From: Paenibacillus sp. PK3_47
GTDB lineage: Bacteria; Bacillota; Bacilli; Paenibacillales; Paenibacillaceae
Length of the DNA stretch: 64,000 nucleotides
Assembly: GCF_023520895.1 (NCBI RefSeq)
Contig: NZ_CP026029.1
Location: forward strand, 682,001 to 746,000
Direction of reading: 5' to 3'
Shown: positions 25,838 to 35,648 of the stretch, in pieces
Layout: every line of letters starts with the position of its first letter
Numbering within the stretch: position 1 is the stretch's first letter
Notes under the pieces: model-generated
Told to the model about the DNA's origin: nothing
Seen by the model: the letters and a program-made list of their open reading frames with translations, nothing else
Database searches by the model: none
Made by a program: the position numbers and the translations under genes

Positions 25838-27445
25838 CTACAACCCGAGAAACAGCACTTCCCCCTTCGTCTTCACATACCTGTACATCCCGGCACATAT
25901 ACCCGTCATAATGACCGCAACCCCGAGCATAATCACCTTCCCGTCCACCTCTGACAGCAGCAAAGACAGCCCCGCCGGAATAAGCAGACTGATGAAGCCC
26001 AAGATCATCGCCACCAGCACCGCTGCACTCTGCTTCACGACCTGAACCTCGTTCGTCCACTCCAGCTTGGGCAGCTTCAGGTTCACAATGACACCCATCA
26101 GCGCTGTAAAAAGAGCATAGATCACAGGAATCAGCAGCAGCAGCAGCCGGTCCAGCCACCCTATATCCAGCGATATCATCAGGATCAGACAGCTCACTAC
26201 CGTGATGGGGATGGTGATTGTCAGATTGACAGCCACTTTGCTGAACAAAATGATGTGTTTCGGTACCGGGGCGCTTTTGAGAATCCACAGATTGTTGCCC
26301 TCGAGTGAGATCGAGCTTGACGTAGTGCAGCTTAGGGCCACGAACAGGGACACAACGATTGGAGCAAGTGTGCTCAGGTAATTTGATAACTGCGGAATTT
26401 CTGCCGCCTCCCCCAGCTGCTCCGGGCTGATGAACAGCAGGGAGACCGACATGACCAGCAGCAGAATCATGCCGACGCCCGTGTTCAGCACATAGTTAGA
26501 GGAACTGAAATAACGGCGGAGCTCCTTCCGGTACAGCGCCTGAAAAGCTGTGGAGGCTTTCAGAGGCTGCATGGTATATTTGCCGCTTGTGCGGCTCGTG
26601 GACAGCCCTGTATAAATCGCTTTGTAGCGGGTCCCCAGCACCGTGCAAAACACTGCAAAAGTAAGCACAGACAGCAGCGTAAACAGAATAAAAGCATCGA
26701 TCCGGTACGCACTCACTGCGTCCACGTACATTTCGGCAAGCGGGTACAGCTTATAGATCATATCCGCCAGCCCGGCTCCCATGTTTTCCAGATCGGCAAG
26801 CTCCTGTTCGTTACCCTGCAGTGTGAATGAACCTACAATCAGGGCGACAACGAAAGCCAGGGTCAGCACCAGGTTGATCATTTTACTGGCTCTGAACCGC
26901 GAGGAAATCCAGCTGATCAGAGCGCCAATTACCGTGGCCGCAATAATCGGGATGAACGGAATGCACAGGAGGGCCGGGAGAAACAGCAGGTAATAGTACA
27001 CTTCCGGCTGCACTTTTAACGCATATACCGCACCTGCCGGCAGCATCACCATACTTGTAAAAAATAAATTCAGCACATACAGCTGCAGCACCCGGCTTGC
27101 CACCACATGACTGCTCTTGACCGGCAGCGACATCAGCAGATCATAGTCCTTATAGCTGAAAAGAACGCCGCCTGCCTTATAGACCGTTGTGAAGAAGCCA
27201 ACCAGTGAGGTAACGGCCATCATAATCGCCAGCAGCAGGTCCATCCGCCCCATTTGCTCAAACGCCACCGCCATGCCATAGCTGTACATGAAGGAAAAGA
27301 CGGCAATCAGCAGCACACCAATGGCAATAGCGGTACTCACAAACAGACCTTTGCGGCGTTCCCTGGCATCTTTAGTATGCAGCGCTTTGTTCAGCCCAAA
27401 GGTGGAGAGCAGCTGCAGCTTCGTTAATCTCCAGATATTAATCAT
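25838..27445 (-). CDS. ABC transporter permease, YthQ-like
   Basis: A 535-residue integral membrane protein with about 12-14 helices and no ATPase. It fits the ABC-2 exporters with large permeases such as B. subtilis YthQ: the RLTKLQLLSTFGLNKALHTKDARERRK start, followed by helix pairs around conserved DYDLLMSLPVKSSHVVASRVLQLYV. The start overlaps the ATPase stop by eight bases, so the two are coupled. The substrate is unknown; the group is linked to export of peptides or stress compounds. Its transcript ends at the strong terminator just downstream. Confidence 0.8.
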   Translation of the reverse strand: MINIWRLTKLQLLSTFGLNKALHTKDARERRKGLFVSTAIAIGVLLIAVFSFMYSYGMAVAFEQMGRMDLLLAIMMAVTSLVGFFTTVYKAGGVLFSYKDYDLLMSLPVKSSHVVASRVLQLYVLNLFFTSMVMLPAGAVYALKVQPEVYYYLLFLPALLCIPFIPIIAATVIGALISWISSRFRASKMINLVLTLAFVVALIVGSFTLQGNEQELADLENMGAGLADMIYKLYPLAEMYVDAVSAYRIDAFILFTLLSVLTFAVFCTVLGTRYKAIYTGLSTSRTSGKYTMQPLKASTAFQALYRKELRRYFSSSNYVLNTGVGMILLLVMSVSLLFISPEQLGEAAEIPQLSNYLSTLAPIVVSLFVALSCTTSSSISLEGNNLWILKSAPVPKHIILFSKVAVNLTITIPITVVSCLILMISLDIGWLDRLLLLLIPVIYALFTALMGVIVNLKLPKLEWTNEVQVVKQSAAVLVAMILGFISLLIPAGLSLLLSEVDGKVIMLGVAVIMTGICAGMYRYVKTKGEVLFLGL

Positions 27446-28151
27446 GTTCGATCAGCTCCATAAATACGTCCTCGAGACTGTTCTTGCCTTTCACGTCCTC
27501 TGTTCTGCCCTCGGCAATCAGCTTGCCCGCCTTAATAATTGCAATCTTGTTGCACAGCTTTTCTGCCGTATCCAGCACATGTGTCGAAAAGAAAATCGCG
27601 CTGCCCTCCCTGCATACCTCCGCCATAATGGTTTTTAAGGTATGTGCTGCTTTGGGATCAAGGCCGACAAAGGGTTCGTCCAGTACCAGCAGCTTCGGCT
27701 TATGAATAAGCGCAGCGATGATTGCCAGCTTTTGCTTCATGCCGTGGGAATAGGCGGAGATCATGTCACCCAGATGCGGGGTCAGCTGAAAAGCGCCGCT
27801 GTATTTTTGGATAAGCTGCTCGCGGTCACCTTTGGTTACGCCAAACAGGTCACCGATGAAATTGAGGTACTGGATCCCCGTAAGATGGTCGTACAAATCG
27901 GGGTTGTCAGGAATATAGGCGATACGCGACTTGCAGGCCAGCGGGTCTTTTTTCATCGAAATGCCGTCAATCTCAATCTCGCCCTCTTCAAAATCAAGCA
28001 CTCCCACCACCGAGCGGATCGTCGTCGTTTTGCCTGCCCCGTTATGTCCGATGAAACCGTAAATATCGCCCCGTTCGACTACCAAGTTCAGGTTATGTAC
28101 TGCTTTTTTGCCGCCTTTATAACTTTTTGAAAAATTTCTGATGGTTAGCAT
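27438..28151 (-). CDS. ABC transporter ATP-binding protein, YthP-like
   Basis: ATPase of about 237 residues with Walker A GHNGAGKTTTI, a Q-loop segment near YIPDNPDLYDHLTG, the degenerate signature AYSHGMKQKLAIIAALIHKP, Walker B LLVLDEPFVGLDP and switch STHVLD. The ATG at 28151 is preferred over 28169 because AGGTGA lies just before it. It energises the permease encoded by the next gene. Confidence 0.9.
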   Translation of the reverse strand: MLTIRNFSKSYKGGKKAVHNLNLVVERGDIYGFIGHNGAGKTTTIRSVVGVLDFEEGEIEIDGISMKKDPLACKSRIAYIPDNPDLYDHLTGIQYLNFIGDLFGVTKGDREQLIQKYSGAFQLTPHLGDMISAYSHGMKQKLAIIAALIHKPKLLVLDEPFVGLDPKAAHTLKTIMAEVCREGSAIFFSTHVLDTAEKLCNKIAIIKAGKLIAEGRTEDVKGKNSLEDVFMELIEHD

Positions 28152-28391
28152 CCCCGTCACCTCTCCCATACTGTTAACAATTAACCATAATACGATTAGC
28201 TCCGGGAGATCGTTCAGTTGCTTTCACAATTATTTTTATGAACCCATTACAAGCCGGGGAGCGTATCACTTACTATGTATATACAGCTTCATGGCGGGCG
28301 GATCTGCGGAGTTGATGTTCAGTTTATAAAAGTATGTTACGCTTTGCACAAACACAGAGATGCAAGGGATAAGAGAGGATGAGTTAACTGT

Positions 28392-30782
28392 ATGCTGCAA
28401 CTGAGGAATATCTCCAAAAGCTACACCACCGGCAGTTTTACCCAGACTGCGCTCAACAATGTAAGTCTTGATTTCCGTAAAAATGAATTTGTCGCGATTC
28501 TCGGCCCCAGCGGTTCCGGTAAAACAACCTGCCTCAACCTGATCGGCGGACTCGACCAATATGACAGCGGTGATCTGATCATTAACGGTACCTCCACCAA
28601 GCATTTTAAGGACAGCGACTGGGATGCTTACCGCAACAACAGCGTGGGCTTTATTTTTCAGAGCTATAACCTGATTTCGCATTTAAGCATTACAGACAAT
28701 GTAGAGATGGGCATGACCTTAAGCGGGGTAAGTGCTGATGTCAAACGCCGGAAAGCTATTGAGGTGCTGGAAAAGGTCGGTCTGAAGGACCATATCCATA
28801 AAAAACCGGGCCAGCTGTCCGGCGGACAGATGCAGCGTGTGGCGATTGCCCGTGCGCTGGCCAATGATCCTGACATTATTCTGGCCGATGAGCCGACCGG
28901 TGCGCTTGATACGGTAACCAGCGAGCAGATTATGGAGCTGATCAAGGAAATTGCCAAAGACAAGCTCGTCGTCATGGTCACCCATAACCCGGAGCTGGCA
29001 GAGGCTTACGCAGACCGGATTGTCCAGTTCAGGGACGGTAACATCATCTCGGACAGCAACCCTCCCGGAGAAGTGAAAGAGAATGCCAATTATCAGCTGA
29101 AAAAGACAGCGATGAGCTATTTTACCGCGCTCAAATTATCCGGCAAAAATATCTCGACCAAAAAATGGAGAACCGCACTGACCGCCTTCGCCTCAAGCAT
29201 CGGCATTATCGGGATTGCACTGATTCTCTCCTTGTCGAACGGGTTCGACAAGCAGATCAGCAGCTACGAATCCGGCGCATTGTCCAATTTCCCGGTCACC
29301 ATCAGCGAAACAGCGGCCAATATCGACTTATCGTCCCAGCCTTCAGCGGATGTGGCGGATGACGATTGGACCGAGTTCACGGGTGAAGGGGAAATTTACC
29401 CTTATGATCCGATGGCCAATACGATTCTTCACACCAATAATCTCAGTGATGAGTATCTGAAATATCTGGACGATATTGATGCTTCCCTGCTCGATGGTGT
29501 CTCTTACAGCCGCAAGGTGAACATGAACATTCTGCGATCCGATGGGGAAACGGCTGTCCCTGTCGATACAGCAAGCCTGAACTTCACCACTTACCCGGAT
29601 AAGCCGGCTGGTACTGAAGGCAGCTACCTGGCGGATTATTACGATCTGCTCGCCGGCAGCCTGCCGGAACAGCCGACCGATCTCGTAATGGTTGTGGATG
29701 AATATAACCGGATGAACAAGAGTATCGTGGAAGCGCTCGGTCTGGATTTTAACGCGGACAAGGTAAGCTTTGATAATATTATCGGCCGGGAGTTCAAGCT
29801 GATTTATAACGATGATTACTACGTGCAGACGACAGACGGCTTGTTCCAGCGGAACGGCAGCGCAGCCAACCTTAATGAGATGTATAATAGCGGCCAGGCT
29901 GTAACGCTGACTATTACCGGTATTATCCGCAAGCAGCAGGACTCGCCGATGTCAACGATGTCTGCAGGCATTGCCTACTCGGACAGCCTGGCTGAGAGCT
30001 TTATCGCCAATGCGCAAAATTCGGAGATTGTTAAGGCTCAACAGCAGCAGGACCAGTCCAATGTATTGACCGGTATGGCCTTCTCGCAGCTGGACGGGTT
30101 CGGGATGATCGGCGGTATGGGCATGGGGATGGGCATGGGAATGGGCTCAAGCTCCAGCACCGATCCGGCCGAAGCATTCTCACAAGAAGAAGCACTCGCT
30201 GCTCTTGGTGCAGCAGCCACTCCGGCCTCCATCTCACTCTACCCTAAGGACTTTGGGGCGAAGGAAAGTATTGTCCAGTACCTGGACGAATGGAATGAAA
30301 CTCATAGCGGTGAAGAAATGGTCGTGTATACGGATCTGGCAGCCATGGTCACCAGCCTTTCCAGCGGGATTATGGACGGGATTACGATGGTGCTGATTGC
30401 CTTCGCCTCCATCTCGCTGGTCGTATCGCTCATCATGATCGGAATCATCACCTACATTTCCGTACTGGAACGGACGAAGGAAATCGGTGTCCTCCGTGCC
30501 CTCGGTGCACGCAAAAAGGATATCACACGGGTATTTAATGCAGAGACCGGCATTATCGGGACACTCTCGGGAGTGCTTGGCATCGGAATTGCCTACCTGC
30601 TGACCATTCCTATTAACATCATTCTGAAATCCATGACGGATCTATCGGATGTCGCCCAGTTAAATCCGCTGCATGCCCTGTTCCTGGTCATCATCAGTGT
30701 AGCGCTGACCATGCTGGGCGGCTTTATCCCCGCCAAGTTTGCAGCCAAGAAAGACCCGGTCATTGCTTTGCGCAGTGAGTAA
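28392..30782 (+). CDS. MacB-type fused ABC ATPase-permease
   Basis: A single 796-residue protein combining an ATPase (residues 1-225: [46 protein letters not shown]) with a MacB/FtsX permease. One helix near 265, a large extracytoplasmic domain and three helices near 665-790 ([18 protein letters not shown]) complete it. The external domain carries an unusual Gly-Met run, [16 protein letters not shown] near residue 580. MacB-like exporters act on antimicrobial peptides or macrolides, but no partner genes lie here. The start is preceded by GAGAGGATG with loose spacing. A strong terminator follows. Confidence 0.9.
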   Translation: MLQLRNISKSYTTGSFTQTALNNVSLDFRKNEFVAILGPSGSGKTTCLNLIGGLDQYDSGDLIINGTSTKHFKDSDWDAYRNNSVGFIFQSYNLISHLSITDNVEMGMTLSGVSADVKRRKAIEVLEKVGLKDHIHKKPGQLSGGQMQRVAIARALANDPDIILADEPTGALDTVTSEQIMELIKEIAKDKLVVMVTHNPELAEAYADRIVQFRDGNIISDSNPPGEVKENANYQLKKTAMSYFTALKLSGKNISTKKWRTALTAFASSIGIIGIALILSLSNGFDKQISSYESGALSNFPVTISETAANIDLSSQPSADVADDDWTEFTGEGEIYPYDPMANTILHTNNLSDEYLKYLDDIDASLLDGVSYSRKVNMNILRSDGETAVPVDTASLNFTTYPDKPAGTEGSYLADYYDLLAGSLPEQPTDLVMVVDEYNRMNKSIVEALGLDFNADKVSFDNIIGREFKLIYNDDYYVQTTDGLFQRNGSAANLNEMYNSGQAVTLTITGIIRKQQDSPMSTMSAGIAYSDSLAESFIANAQNSEIVKAQQQQDQSNVLTGMAFSQLDGFGMIGGMGMGMGMGMGSSSSTDPAEAFSQEEALAALGAAATPASISLYPKDFGAKESIVQYLDEWNETHSGEEMVVYTDLAAMVTSLSSGIMDGITMVLIAFASISLVVSLIMIGIITYISVLERTKEIGVLRALGARKKDITRVFNAETGIIGTLSGVLGIGIAYLLTIPINIILKSMTDLSDVAQLNPLHALFLVIISVALTMLGGFIPAKFAAKKDPVIALRSE

Positions 30783-30816
30783 GCATTGCAAGCAAGCCAG
30801 GTAATAAAAATCAGCA

Positions 30817-30858
30817 AAGCAGCAGTTCCCCTTAGCGGGAACGCTGCTTTGTTTTTTG
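30817..30858 (+). terminator. Terminator of the MacB-type gene
   Basis: AAAGCAGC-A-GTTCCC and GGGAAC-GCTGCTTT form a 14-pair stem with one bulge around a short loop, followed by TGTTTTTT. It is 35 bp downstream of the stop. Confidence 0.85.
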
Positions 30859-30870
30859 TTGTCTTCGTTT

Positions 30871-31036
30871 GTACTCGAAAAACCAAGTATAATGTGCCAC
30901 TTCGAAGATAAACGGGCCCTATGTACTCGAAAAACCGAGTATAATGTGCCTCTCCGAAGGTAAATGCTCCCAATGTACTCGAAAAACCGAGTATAATGTG
31001 CCACTTCGAAGGTAAATTTCAGCTTTAGTACACATT
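30871..31036. repeat. 52-bp tandem hairpin repeat, GCACATT family, inverted orientation
   Basis: Three copies of a 52-bp unit start near 30871, 30923 and 30975, with a degenerate half-copy near 31027. Each holds the hairpin TACTCG-AAAAAC-CGAGTA followed by TAATGTGCC. Its reverse complement is GGCACATTATACTCGG then TTTTTCGAGTAC, the same family as the units at 25707 and 56067. The 448-bp gap between the MacB gene and ccpN otherwise contains only the ccpN leader. Confidence 0.85.
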
Positions 31037-31093
31037 ATATCCGCCAGATAGCCCTGATCGTTCAACTTTTTTTCATTTATGACGTACTATATG

Positions 31094-31122
31094 TTGCAAA
31101 ATGATTTAATATTACGTATTAT
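31094..31122 (+). promoter_or_regulatory. Sigma-A promoter of the ccpN operon
   Basis: TTGCAA and TATTAT are separated by exactly 17 bp. The predicted start is near 31130, leaving a leader of about 100 bases. In the leader an isolated AAAGGAGG (about 31165) with no start codon at a usable distance overlaps the palindrome AGGCGCCT. Confidence 0.6.
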
Positions 31123-31230
31123 ATAAAACAACAAAGGTGATTTATTCCATCGGAGTGTATTCCGGAAAGGAGGCGCCTGTTTCGGGAGATTCTTTTCTAT
31201 ACAGCATACATCAGAAAGTAGAGTGAACGA

Positions 31231-31881
31231 GTGATTGAACTGACATCACGCCAACTGCAAATAATTGATTTGGTCAAGAAAAATGCGCCGATCACCGGGG
31301 AACAAATTGCGGAGAGCCTGAAGACAAGCCGGACCACCATCCGCAACGACCTCTCTGTCCTGGTGATGCTGGAGTATATTGATGCCAAACCGAAGGTCGG
31401 TTATTTTCCCGGCAAAAAGGCGGCAGAACGCAAAGGCGGCAGCCATCTGCTGCAGGAGACCAGGGTTAGCGATATTCAGAGCATTCCGGTAATTATCCGC
31501 GAGACCTCCACCATTCAGGATGCAGTGGTTACCCTGTTCCTGCAGGATGTCGGCACGCTGATTATATGTGATGCTGACGGCAAGCTGGCCGGCGTGGCCT
31601 CGCGCAAGGATTTCCTGAAAGTGACGCTGGGCAATCCCGGAGCTGTCTCCATGCCGGTAAGCATGGTGATGACCCGCCAGCCCAAAGTGGTCACTGTCTC
31701 ACCTGAGGAGTCTGTGCTGGAAGCCGCGCATAAAATGATTTTTCATGAGGTAGACAGTTTGCCGGTAGTCGTTCCTGTCTCTAATGAAGATGCCATTCCC
31801 AAACTGGAGGTCATCGGCCGATTGACGAAAACTTCGATTGTAAAACTTCTCCTCGAACATGAACTTGAAACCAAAGGATAA
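31231..31881 (+). CDS. ccpN: CcpN-type repressor of gluconeogenic genes
   Basis: The N-terminal helix-turn-helix (SRQLQIIDLVKKNAPITGEQIAESLKTSRTTIRNDLSVLVMLEYIDAKPKVGYF) is followed by two CBS domains (residues about 80-135 and 145-215). Length and order match B. subtilis CcpN (YqzB), which represses gapB and pckA under glycolytic conditions and senses nucleotides through the CBS pair. The start is GTG 31231 with only a weak ribosome site (GAGTG). The next gene, 18 bp downstream, is the PPDK regulator, the same order as ccpN-yqfL in B. subtilis. Confidence 0.92.
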   Translation: MIELTSRQLQIIDLVKKNAPITGEQIAESLKTSRTTIRNDLSVLVMLEYIDAKPKVGYFPGKKAAERKGGSHLLQETRVSDIQSIPVIIRETSTIQDAVVTLFLQDVGTLIICDADGKLAGVASRKDFLKVTLGNPGAVSMPVSMVMTRQPKVVTVSPEESVLEAAHKMIFHEVDSLPVVVPVSNEDAIPKLEVIGRLTKTSIVKLLLEHELETKG

Positions 31882-31899
31882 CAGGAGGATTTGAAGCGT

Positions 31900-32715
31900 A
31901 TGCAGCAATCTTCACATTATATTACAATCTGCTCGGATTCAATCGGCGATACGGCGGAGGCTGTCGTCCAGGCCGTTATACACCAGTTCCAGAACCAGCA
32001 TGTCACGATTAGACGTTACGGCAATGTGCGGCATGAAGACGAGCTCCGCAAGCTGATGGAAGAAACAGCAGAGCTGCCCGGCTTTGTCGCCTATACGCTG
32101 GTCCAGCCTGAGCTCAGGGAGATGATCCGCGAGGAAGCCGTACGTCTCGATCTGCGGATTGTGGACATTATGGGCCCGATGATGCAGGCCTTTATCGATA
32201 CCTTCGACGATGCGCCGCAGGCGCGGCCCGGACTTCTGCATCAGATGGATGATAAATATTTCCGGCGGATGGAAGCCATCGAATTCACCGTCGCCAGTGA
32301 CGACGGGCGGGATCTCGGAGCCATGTCCAAAGCGGATATTGTCCTGCTGGGAATGTCGCGCACTTCCAAAACTCCGCTCAGCATTTTTCTGGCCCACCGC
32401 GGCCTTAAGGTAGTGAACTTCCCGGTGGTTCCGGAGATCAGTCCGCCGGAGCAGCTGATGCATCTGCCGGCAGGCCGGATTATCGGGCTCACCATGAAAC
32501 CGGAGGATATGCTGAGCATCCGCTGTGAGCGCCTCAAAGCGCTTGGGCTGCCTGCTGTATCCCAGTATTCCAGCCTTGAACGGATCAGGGAGGAAACGGA
32601 ATACGCTGAAGCGTTATATGCGAAGTTAGGCTGTCCTGTCATTGATATCTCGAACAAAGCCATTGAAGAGACCGCAGGAATTATTATGGGGCATATCTCG
32701 GATTACTCCGCTTAA
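31900..32715 (+). CDS. yqfL: Pyruvate, phosphate dikinase / PEP synthase regulatory protein (DUF299)
   Basis: A 271-residue bifunctional kinase/pyrophosphorylase that switches pyruvate-phosphate dikinase or PEP synthase on and off by phosphorylating a Thr next to its catalytic His. Typical are the start ITICSDSIGDTAEAVVQAV, the P-loop-like LGMSRTSKTPLSIFLAHRG and the C-terminal VIDISNKAIEETAGIIM. ATG 31900 is preferred; TTG 31891 sits too close to the AGGAGG. It lies between ccpN and glpX, all concerned with the PEP/pyruvate and gluconeogenic branch point. Confidence 0.92.
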   Translation: MQQSSHYITICSDSIGDTAEAVVQAVIHQFQNQHVTIRRYGNVRHEDELRKLMEETAELPGFVAYTLVQPELREMIREEAVRLDLRIVDIMGPMMQAFIDTFDDAPQARPGLLHQMDDKYFRRMEAIEFTVASDDGRDLGAMSKADIVLLGMSRTSKTPLSIFLAHRGLKVVNFPVVPEISPPEQLMHLPAGRIIGLTMKPEDMLSIRCERLKALGLPAVSQYSSLERIREETEYAEALYAKLGCPVIDISNKAIEETAGIIMGHISDYSA

Positions 32716-32761
32716 GCCTGCGGATTACAGATACACAATCACCGAACTGGAGGGAAAACAT

Positions 32762-33754
32762 ATGGAACGCGAATTAGCTCTTGAGATTGTACGTGTAACA
32801 GAACTGGGCGCTTTGGCTTCAGCCCGGTGGATTGGCCGGGGCGATAAACATGCGGCGGACGATGCCGCTACAGCTGCCATACGCTCCATGTTCGATTCTG
32901 TATCCATTAACGGTACGGTGGTCATTGGTGAAGGAGAGATGGATGACGCGCCTATGCTTTATATCGGGGAACAGGTCGGAAATGCTGACGGTCCGCTTGT
33001 TGATGTTGCGGTAGATCCGCTGGAGGGAACAGAAGTTGTGGCTTCCGGTCTGGATAATGCCCAATCCGTAATTGCGATTGCCGACAAGGGCAACCTGCTA
33101 CATGCTCCCGATATCTACATGGAAAAGCTGGCCTGCGGTCCTGAATTGGCGGGCAAGCTGCATATTGAGGACCCTGTGGAGGTTACCCTCCAGAAGGCCA
33201 GCCACTTCAGCGGCAAATCCTTGTCCGAGCTTACAGTCATGGTTCTCGACCGTGAACGGCATAGTGATCTGATCGCCAGACTGCGTGCCGCCGGGGTCCG
33301 GATCAAGCTGCTGGGACATGGAGATGTGGCGGGGGCGATTGCGGCTGCACTGCCGGATAATGAGGTTGATTTGTATATGGGCTCGGGCGGGGCGCCGGAA
33401 GGCGTGCTGGCTGCAGCCGCACTGAAATGCCTTGGCGGGGAAATGCAGGGCAAGCTGCTGCCTGAGGGGCCTTTTGAAATGCAGCGCTGCCTGCTGATGG
33501 GCATTGAGAATCCGATGGGCGTGCTGACTATGGACGATATGGTCGGCACCGGAGACGTCATTTTTGCCGCTACCGGTGTCACTTCCGGCGAATTTCTCAG
33601 CGGCGTCCGCTTTCTGGGCAAGGACCGCGCCGAGACTCACTCTGTCATCATGCGGGCACAGAGCCGGACGATCCGTTATATCCGCAGCATTCACTTTTTA
33701 CCGGGCAAAAGGATTCCCGGCCGCAGTGCGGATAAGCAGATTGCTGCTATGTAA
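32762..33754 (+). CDS. glpX: Class II fructose-1,6-bisphosphatase GlpX
   Basis: A 330-residue GlpX phosphatase: the start MERELALEIVRVTELGALASARWIGRGDKHAADDAA, metal-binding VIGEGEMDDAPMLYIGE and VAVDPLEGTE, and the substrate segment YMGSGGAPEGVLAAAALKCLGG. It hydrolyses fructose 1,6-bisphosphate in gluconeogenesis and depends on metal ions. ATG 32762 has GGAGGG eight bases upstream; a longer frame from 32642 overlaps the regulator gene and is rejected. It probably shares the ccpN transcript (46-bp gap), with a terminator directly after. Confidence 0.94.
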   Translation: MERELALEIVRVTELGALASARWIGRGDKHAADDAATAAIRSMFDSVSINGTVVIGEGEMDDAPMLYIGEQVGNADGPLVDVAVDPLEGTEVVASGLDNAQSVIAIADKGNLLHAPDIYMEKLACGPELAGKLHIEDPVEVTLQKASHFSGKSLSELTVMVLDRERHSDLIARLRAAGVRIKLLGHGDVAGAIAAALPDNEVDLYMGSGGAPEGVLAAAALKCLGGEMQGKLLPEGPFEMQRCLLMGIENPMGVLTMDDMVGTGDVIFAATGVTSGEFLSGVRFLGKDRAETHSVIMRAQSRTIRYIRSIHFLPGKRIPGRSADKQIAAM

Positions 33755-33775
33755 TCCCTGTCTTATTAATTATAG

Positions 33776-33812
33776 AAATGTCCTGGGGCTTGACGGCTCC
33801 GGGGCATTTTTT
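33776..33812 (+). terminator. Terminator after glpX
   Basis: AAATGTCCTGGGGC pairs with GCTCCGGGGCATTT with G-T wobbles around TTGACG, followed by a T run. It may also stop minus-strand transcripts from the MazG-like gene. Confidence 0.75.
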
Positions 33813-33824
33813 ATTAAGTAAATT

Positions 33825-34115
33825 TTATTCCCAGGTCCGGTTGTCATTGATCTCCCGCTTGCGCCGGAAAGCCTGATCCAGATCAATCCCGAGCTTATTG
33901 GCCAGATCAAAAATGTTCCAGACCACATCATACATTTCATATCCCAGGTTCTCTTTCTTTTCGGCATCCGGGTGGAACGATACGGACAGCACCTCTTTGG
34001 ACAATTCGCCGACCTCTGTCATCAGGTACAGCATCCTTTGCTCAATCGTGCTTGTGTCAAAGCCTTTGAGCTCGCTAAACTCCCGTACATACTGCTGAAA
34101 TTCGGATGTGTTCAT
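33825..34115 (-). CDS. MazG-like nucleotide pyrophosphohydrolase
   Basis: A 96-residue all-alpha protein with the MazG pattern: EVGELSKEV (metal-binding Glu residues) and YEMYDVVWNIFDLANKLGIDLDQAFRRK (Glu and Asp ligands). Single-domain MazG proteins hydrolyse non-canonical nucleoside triphosphates, and the precise substrate is not evident. The start at 34115 has CGGGGA upstream. It is a stand-alone gene. Confidence 0.85.
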   Translation of the reverse strand: MNTSEFQQYVREFSELKGFDTSTIEQRMLYLMTEVGELSKEVLSVSFHPDAEKKENLGYEMYDVVWNIFDLANKLGIDLDQAFRRKREINDNRTWE

Positions 34116-34235
34116 TGTAATTCCCCGCTTTTATTATAGAATATTGTCTTTATACAAAGACTCCTCTCCAGAGCCCGCCGATGGACAGGCCTGAACAGGA
34201 GTCTGAATATGGTGAGGCCCGAACATATCCTTCGG

Positions 34236-35456
34236 TTAAGCGATGGCGCAAGGAAGTGCAAACACAAAGCAGCTGCCTGCTGCACTGGTCTCCTTCAGCC
34301 ATACTCTGCCGTTCATCAGTTCGGACAGCTGTTTGCAGATGGAGAGCCCCAAACCGGCGCCGCCGTATTTTCCCGGAGTCATTTTATCATGAATTTGTGA
34401 AAAGGAGCGGAACAGGCGGTCTTTTTGCTCAACAGGCAGACCGATCCCCGTATCCCTGACTTCAAAGGAGACAATCATCCGGCCCTCCTGGCCCGGAGTG
34501 GTGTGAACCGCCAGGCATACTTCCCCATGGGAGGTGAATTTAAGCGCGTTTCCAATCAAATTGGTCAGGATCTGGATAATTTTATTGCTGTCACCCATCA
34601 GTGTAAGATCCGGGTCTCCGGCGGACACAGAGTACAGCTTCAGCCCTTTCTTCTCTGCTTCAAGAGAAAATAACTGCAGGACATGCCCTACAACATCGCG
34701 GATTTTAAACGGCTTGTGATCAACAGTCATCGTTCCGGCTTCCATTTTGGAGTAGTCCAGAATCTGATTCATCATCTGCAGCAGATTATTGCCGCTTTGC
34801 TCAATGAAATCGACATATTCTGCCTGTTCTTCGGTAAGCTCGGTGGCCTGCAGCAGGCTGGTCATTCCAATGACACCGTTCATCGGGGTGCGGATCTCAT
34901 GGCTGAGCACGGCCAGCAGATTCTTTTTGTCTTCAAGCACATTAACGGCAGTTTCTTCTGCAGTCTTCAGCTGCTGAAGCGTAGCTTCCATTTCCAGCAG
35001 GACTGTAAAAAAGCTTGATAACGACACAAGCAGGTCCATATCGCTCTGCCTGTACTGGTAAAAATCCTGGTCAAACGAGCACAGGGAACCGTAGAACTCG
35101 CCTTTTTCATTACGGATCGGAACACCAATAAATGAACAGCCGCCCACAAACTGCGTCGCGTCCATGTCCTTGGTCAACGGGTGAGTCAGATTGTTATCGA
35201 TGACAAGCGGGCCCTGGGCATGCTCGGTAACGAGCGCGCAGTATGACTCCTCATTGTCCACCACAAGCCCTTCATCCAGAATCACCTTGTCACGGTTGAA
35301 AGATTTAATAACCTTGGTAGAGAGACTGTCTAGATTCGCTATACAGAAAGTGTTAGCCGGAATCAGCCTGCTTGCCGTATCCATGACATTGGCTGCCGAA
35401 TCATACAGCTTTTTCGATACGACCGACAATACATCGATGAACTCTGTTTTTAGCAT
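34236..35456 (-). CDS. Soluble GAF-domain sensor histidine kinase
   Basis: A 406-residue cytoplasmic kinase without membrane helices. The GAF domain lies near residues 20-155 (FCIANLDSLSTKV, FIGVPIRNEKGEFYGSLCSFD). A short coiled-coil linker precedes HisKA with LSHEIRTPMNGVIGM and a full HATPase domain (NLIGNALKFTSHG, DTGIGLP, GGAGLGLSICKQL). The HisKA sequence is of the hybrid-kinase type, but there is no receiver domain and no response regulator gene nearby, so its partner is elsewhere. GAF ligands may be small molecules or redox signals. Confidence 0.9.
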   Translation of the reverse strand: MLKTEFIDVLSVVSKKLYDSAANVMDTASRLIPANTFCIANLDSLSTKVIKSFNRDKVILDEGLVVDNEESYCALVTEHAQGPLVIDNNLTHPLTKDMDATQFVGGCSFIGVPIRNEKGEFYGSLCSFDQDFYQYRQSDMDLLVSLSSFFTVLLEMEATLQQLKTAEETAVNVLEDKKNLLAVLSHEIRTPMNGVIGMTSLLQATELTEEQAEYVDFIEQSGNNLLQMMNQILDYSKMEAGTMTVDHKPFKIRDVVGHVLQLFSLEAEKKGLKLYSVSAGDPDLTLMGDSNKIIQILTNLIGNALKFTSHGEVCLAVHTTPGQEGRMIVSFEVRDTGIGLPVEQKDRLFRSFSQIHDKMTPGKYGGAGLGLSICKQLSELMNGRVWLKETSAAGSCFVFALPCAIA

Positions 35457-35648
35457 AGTGTCAATTGTCCCCTCTGGTTGTCATGTTGTAATTCGTGCAG
35501 AATAGATAGTTTTAAATATTCAACCTATTAAAGATATCATATTCTTGGCCGTCAATAAACCTTGAAGGGTTACTCACGTCGCTGTCACATCAAAGTACTG
35601 GCCGGGATGATATAATATATGGGAAAAGAATATAATGGAGTGATACAG

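Noticed and set aside
25643..25954. 103-codon plus-strand frame with a GGGGGG upstream
   Set aside because: It runs through the GCACATT repeat, across the strong minus-strand terminator and into the permease gene; no domain is seen.
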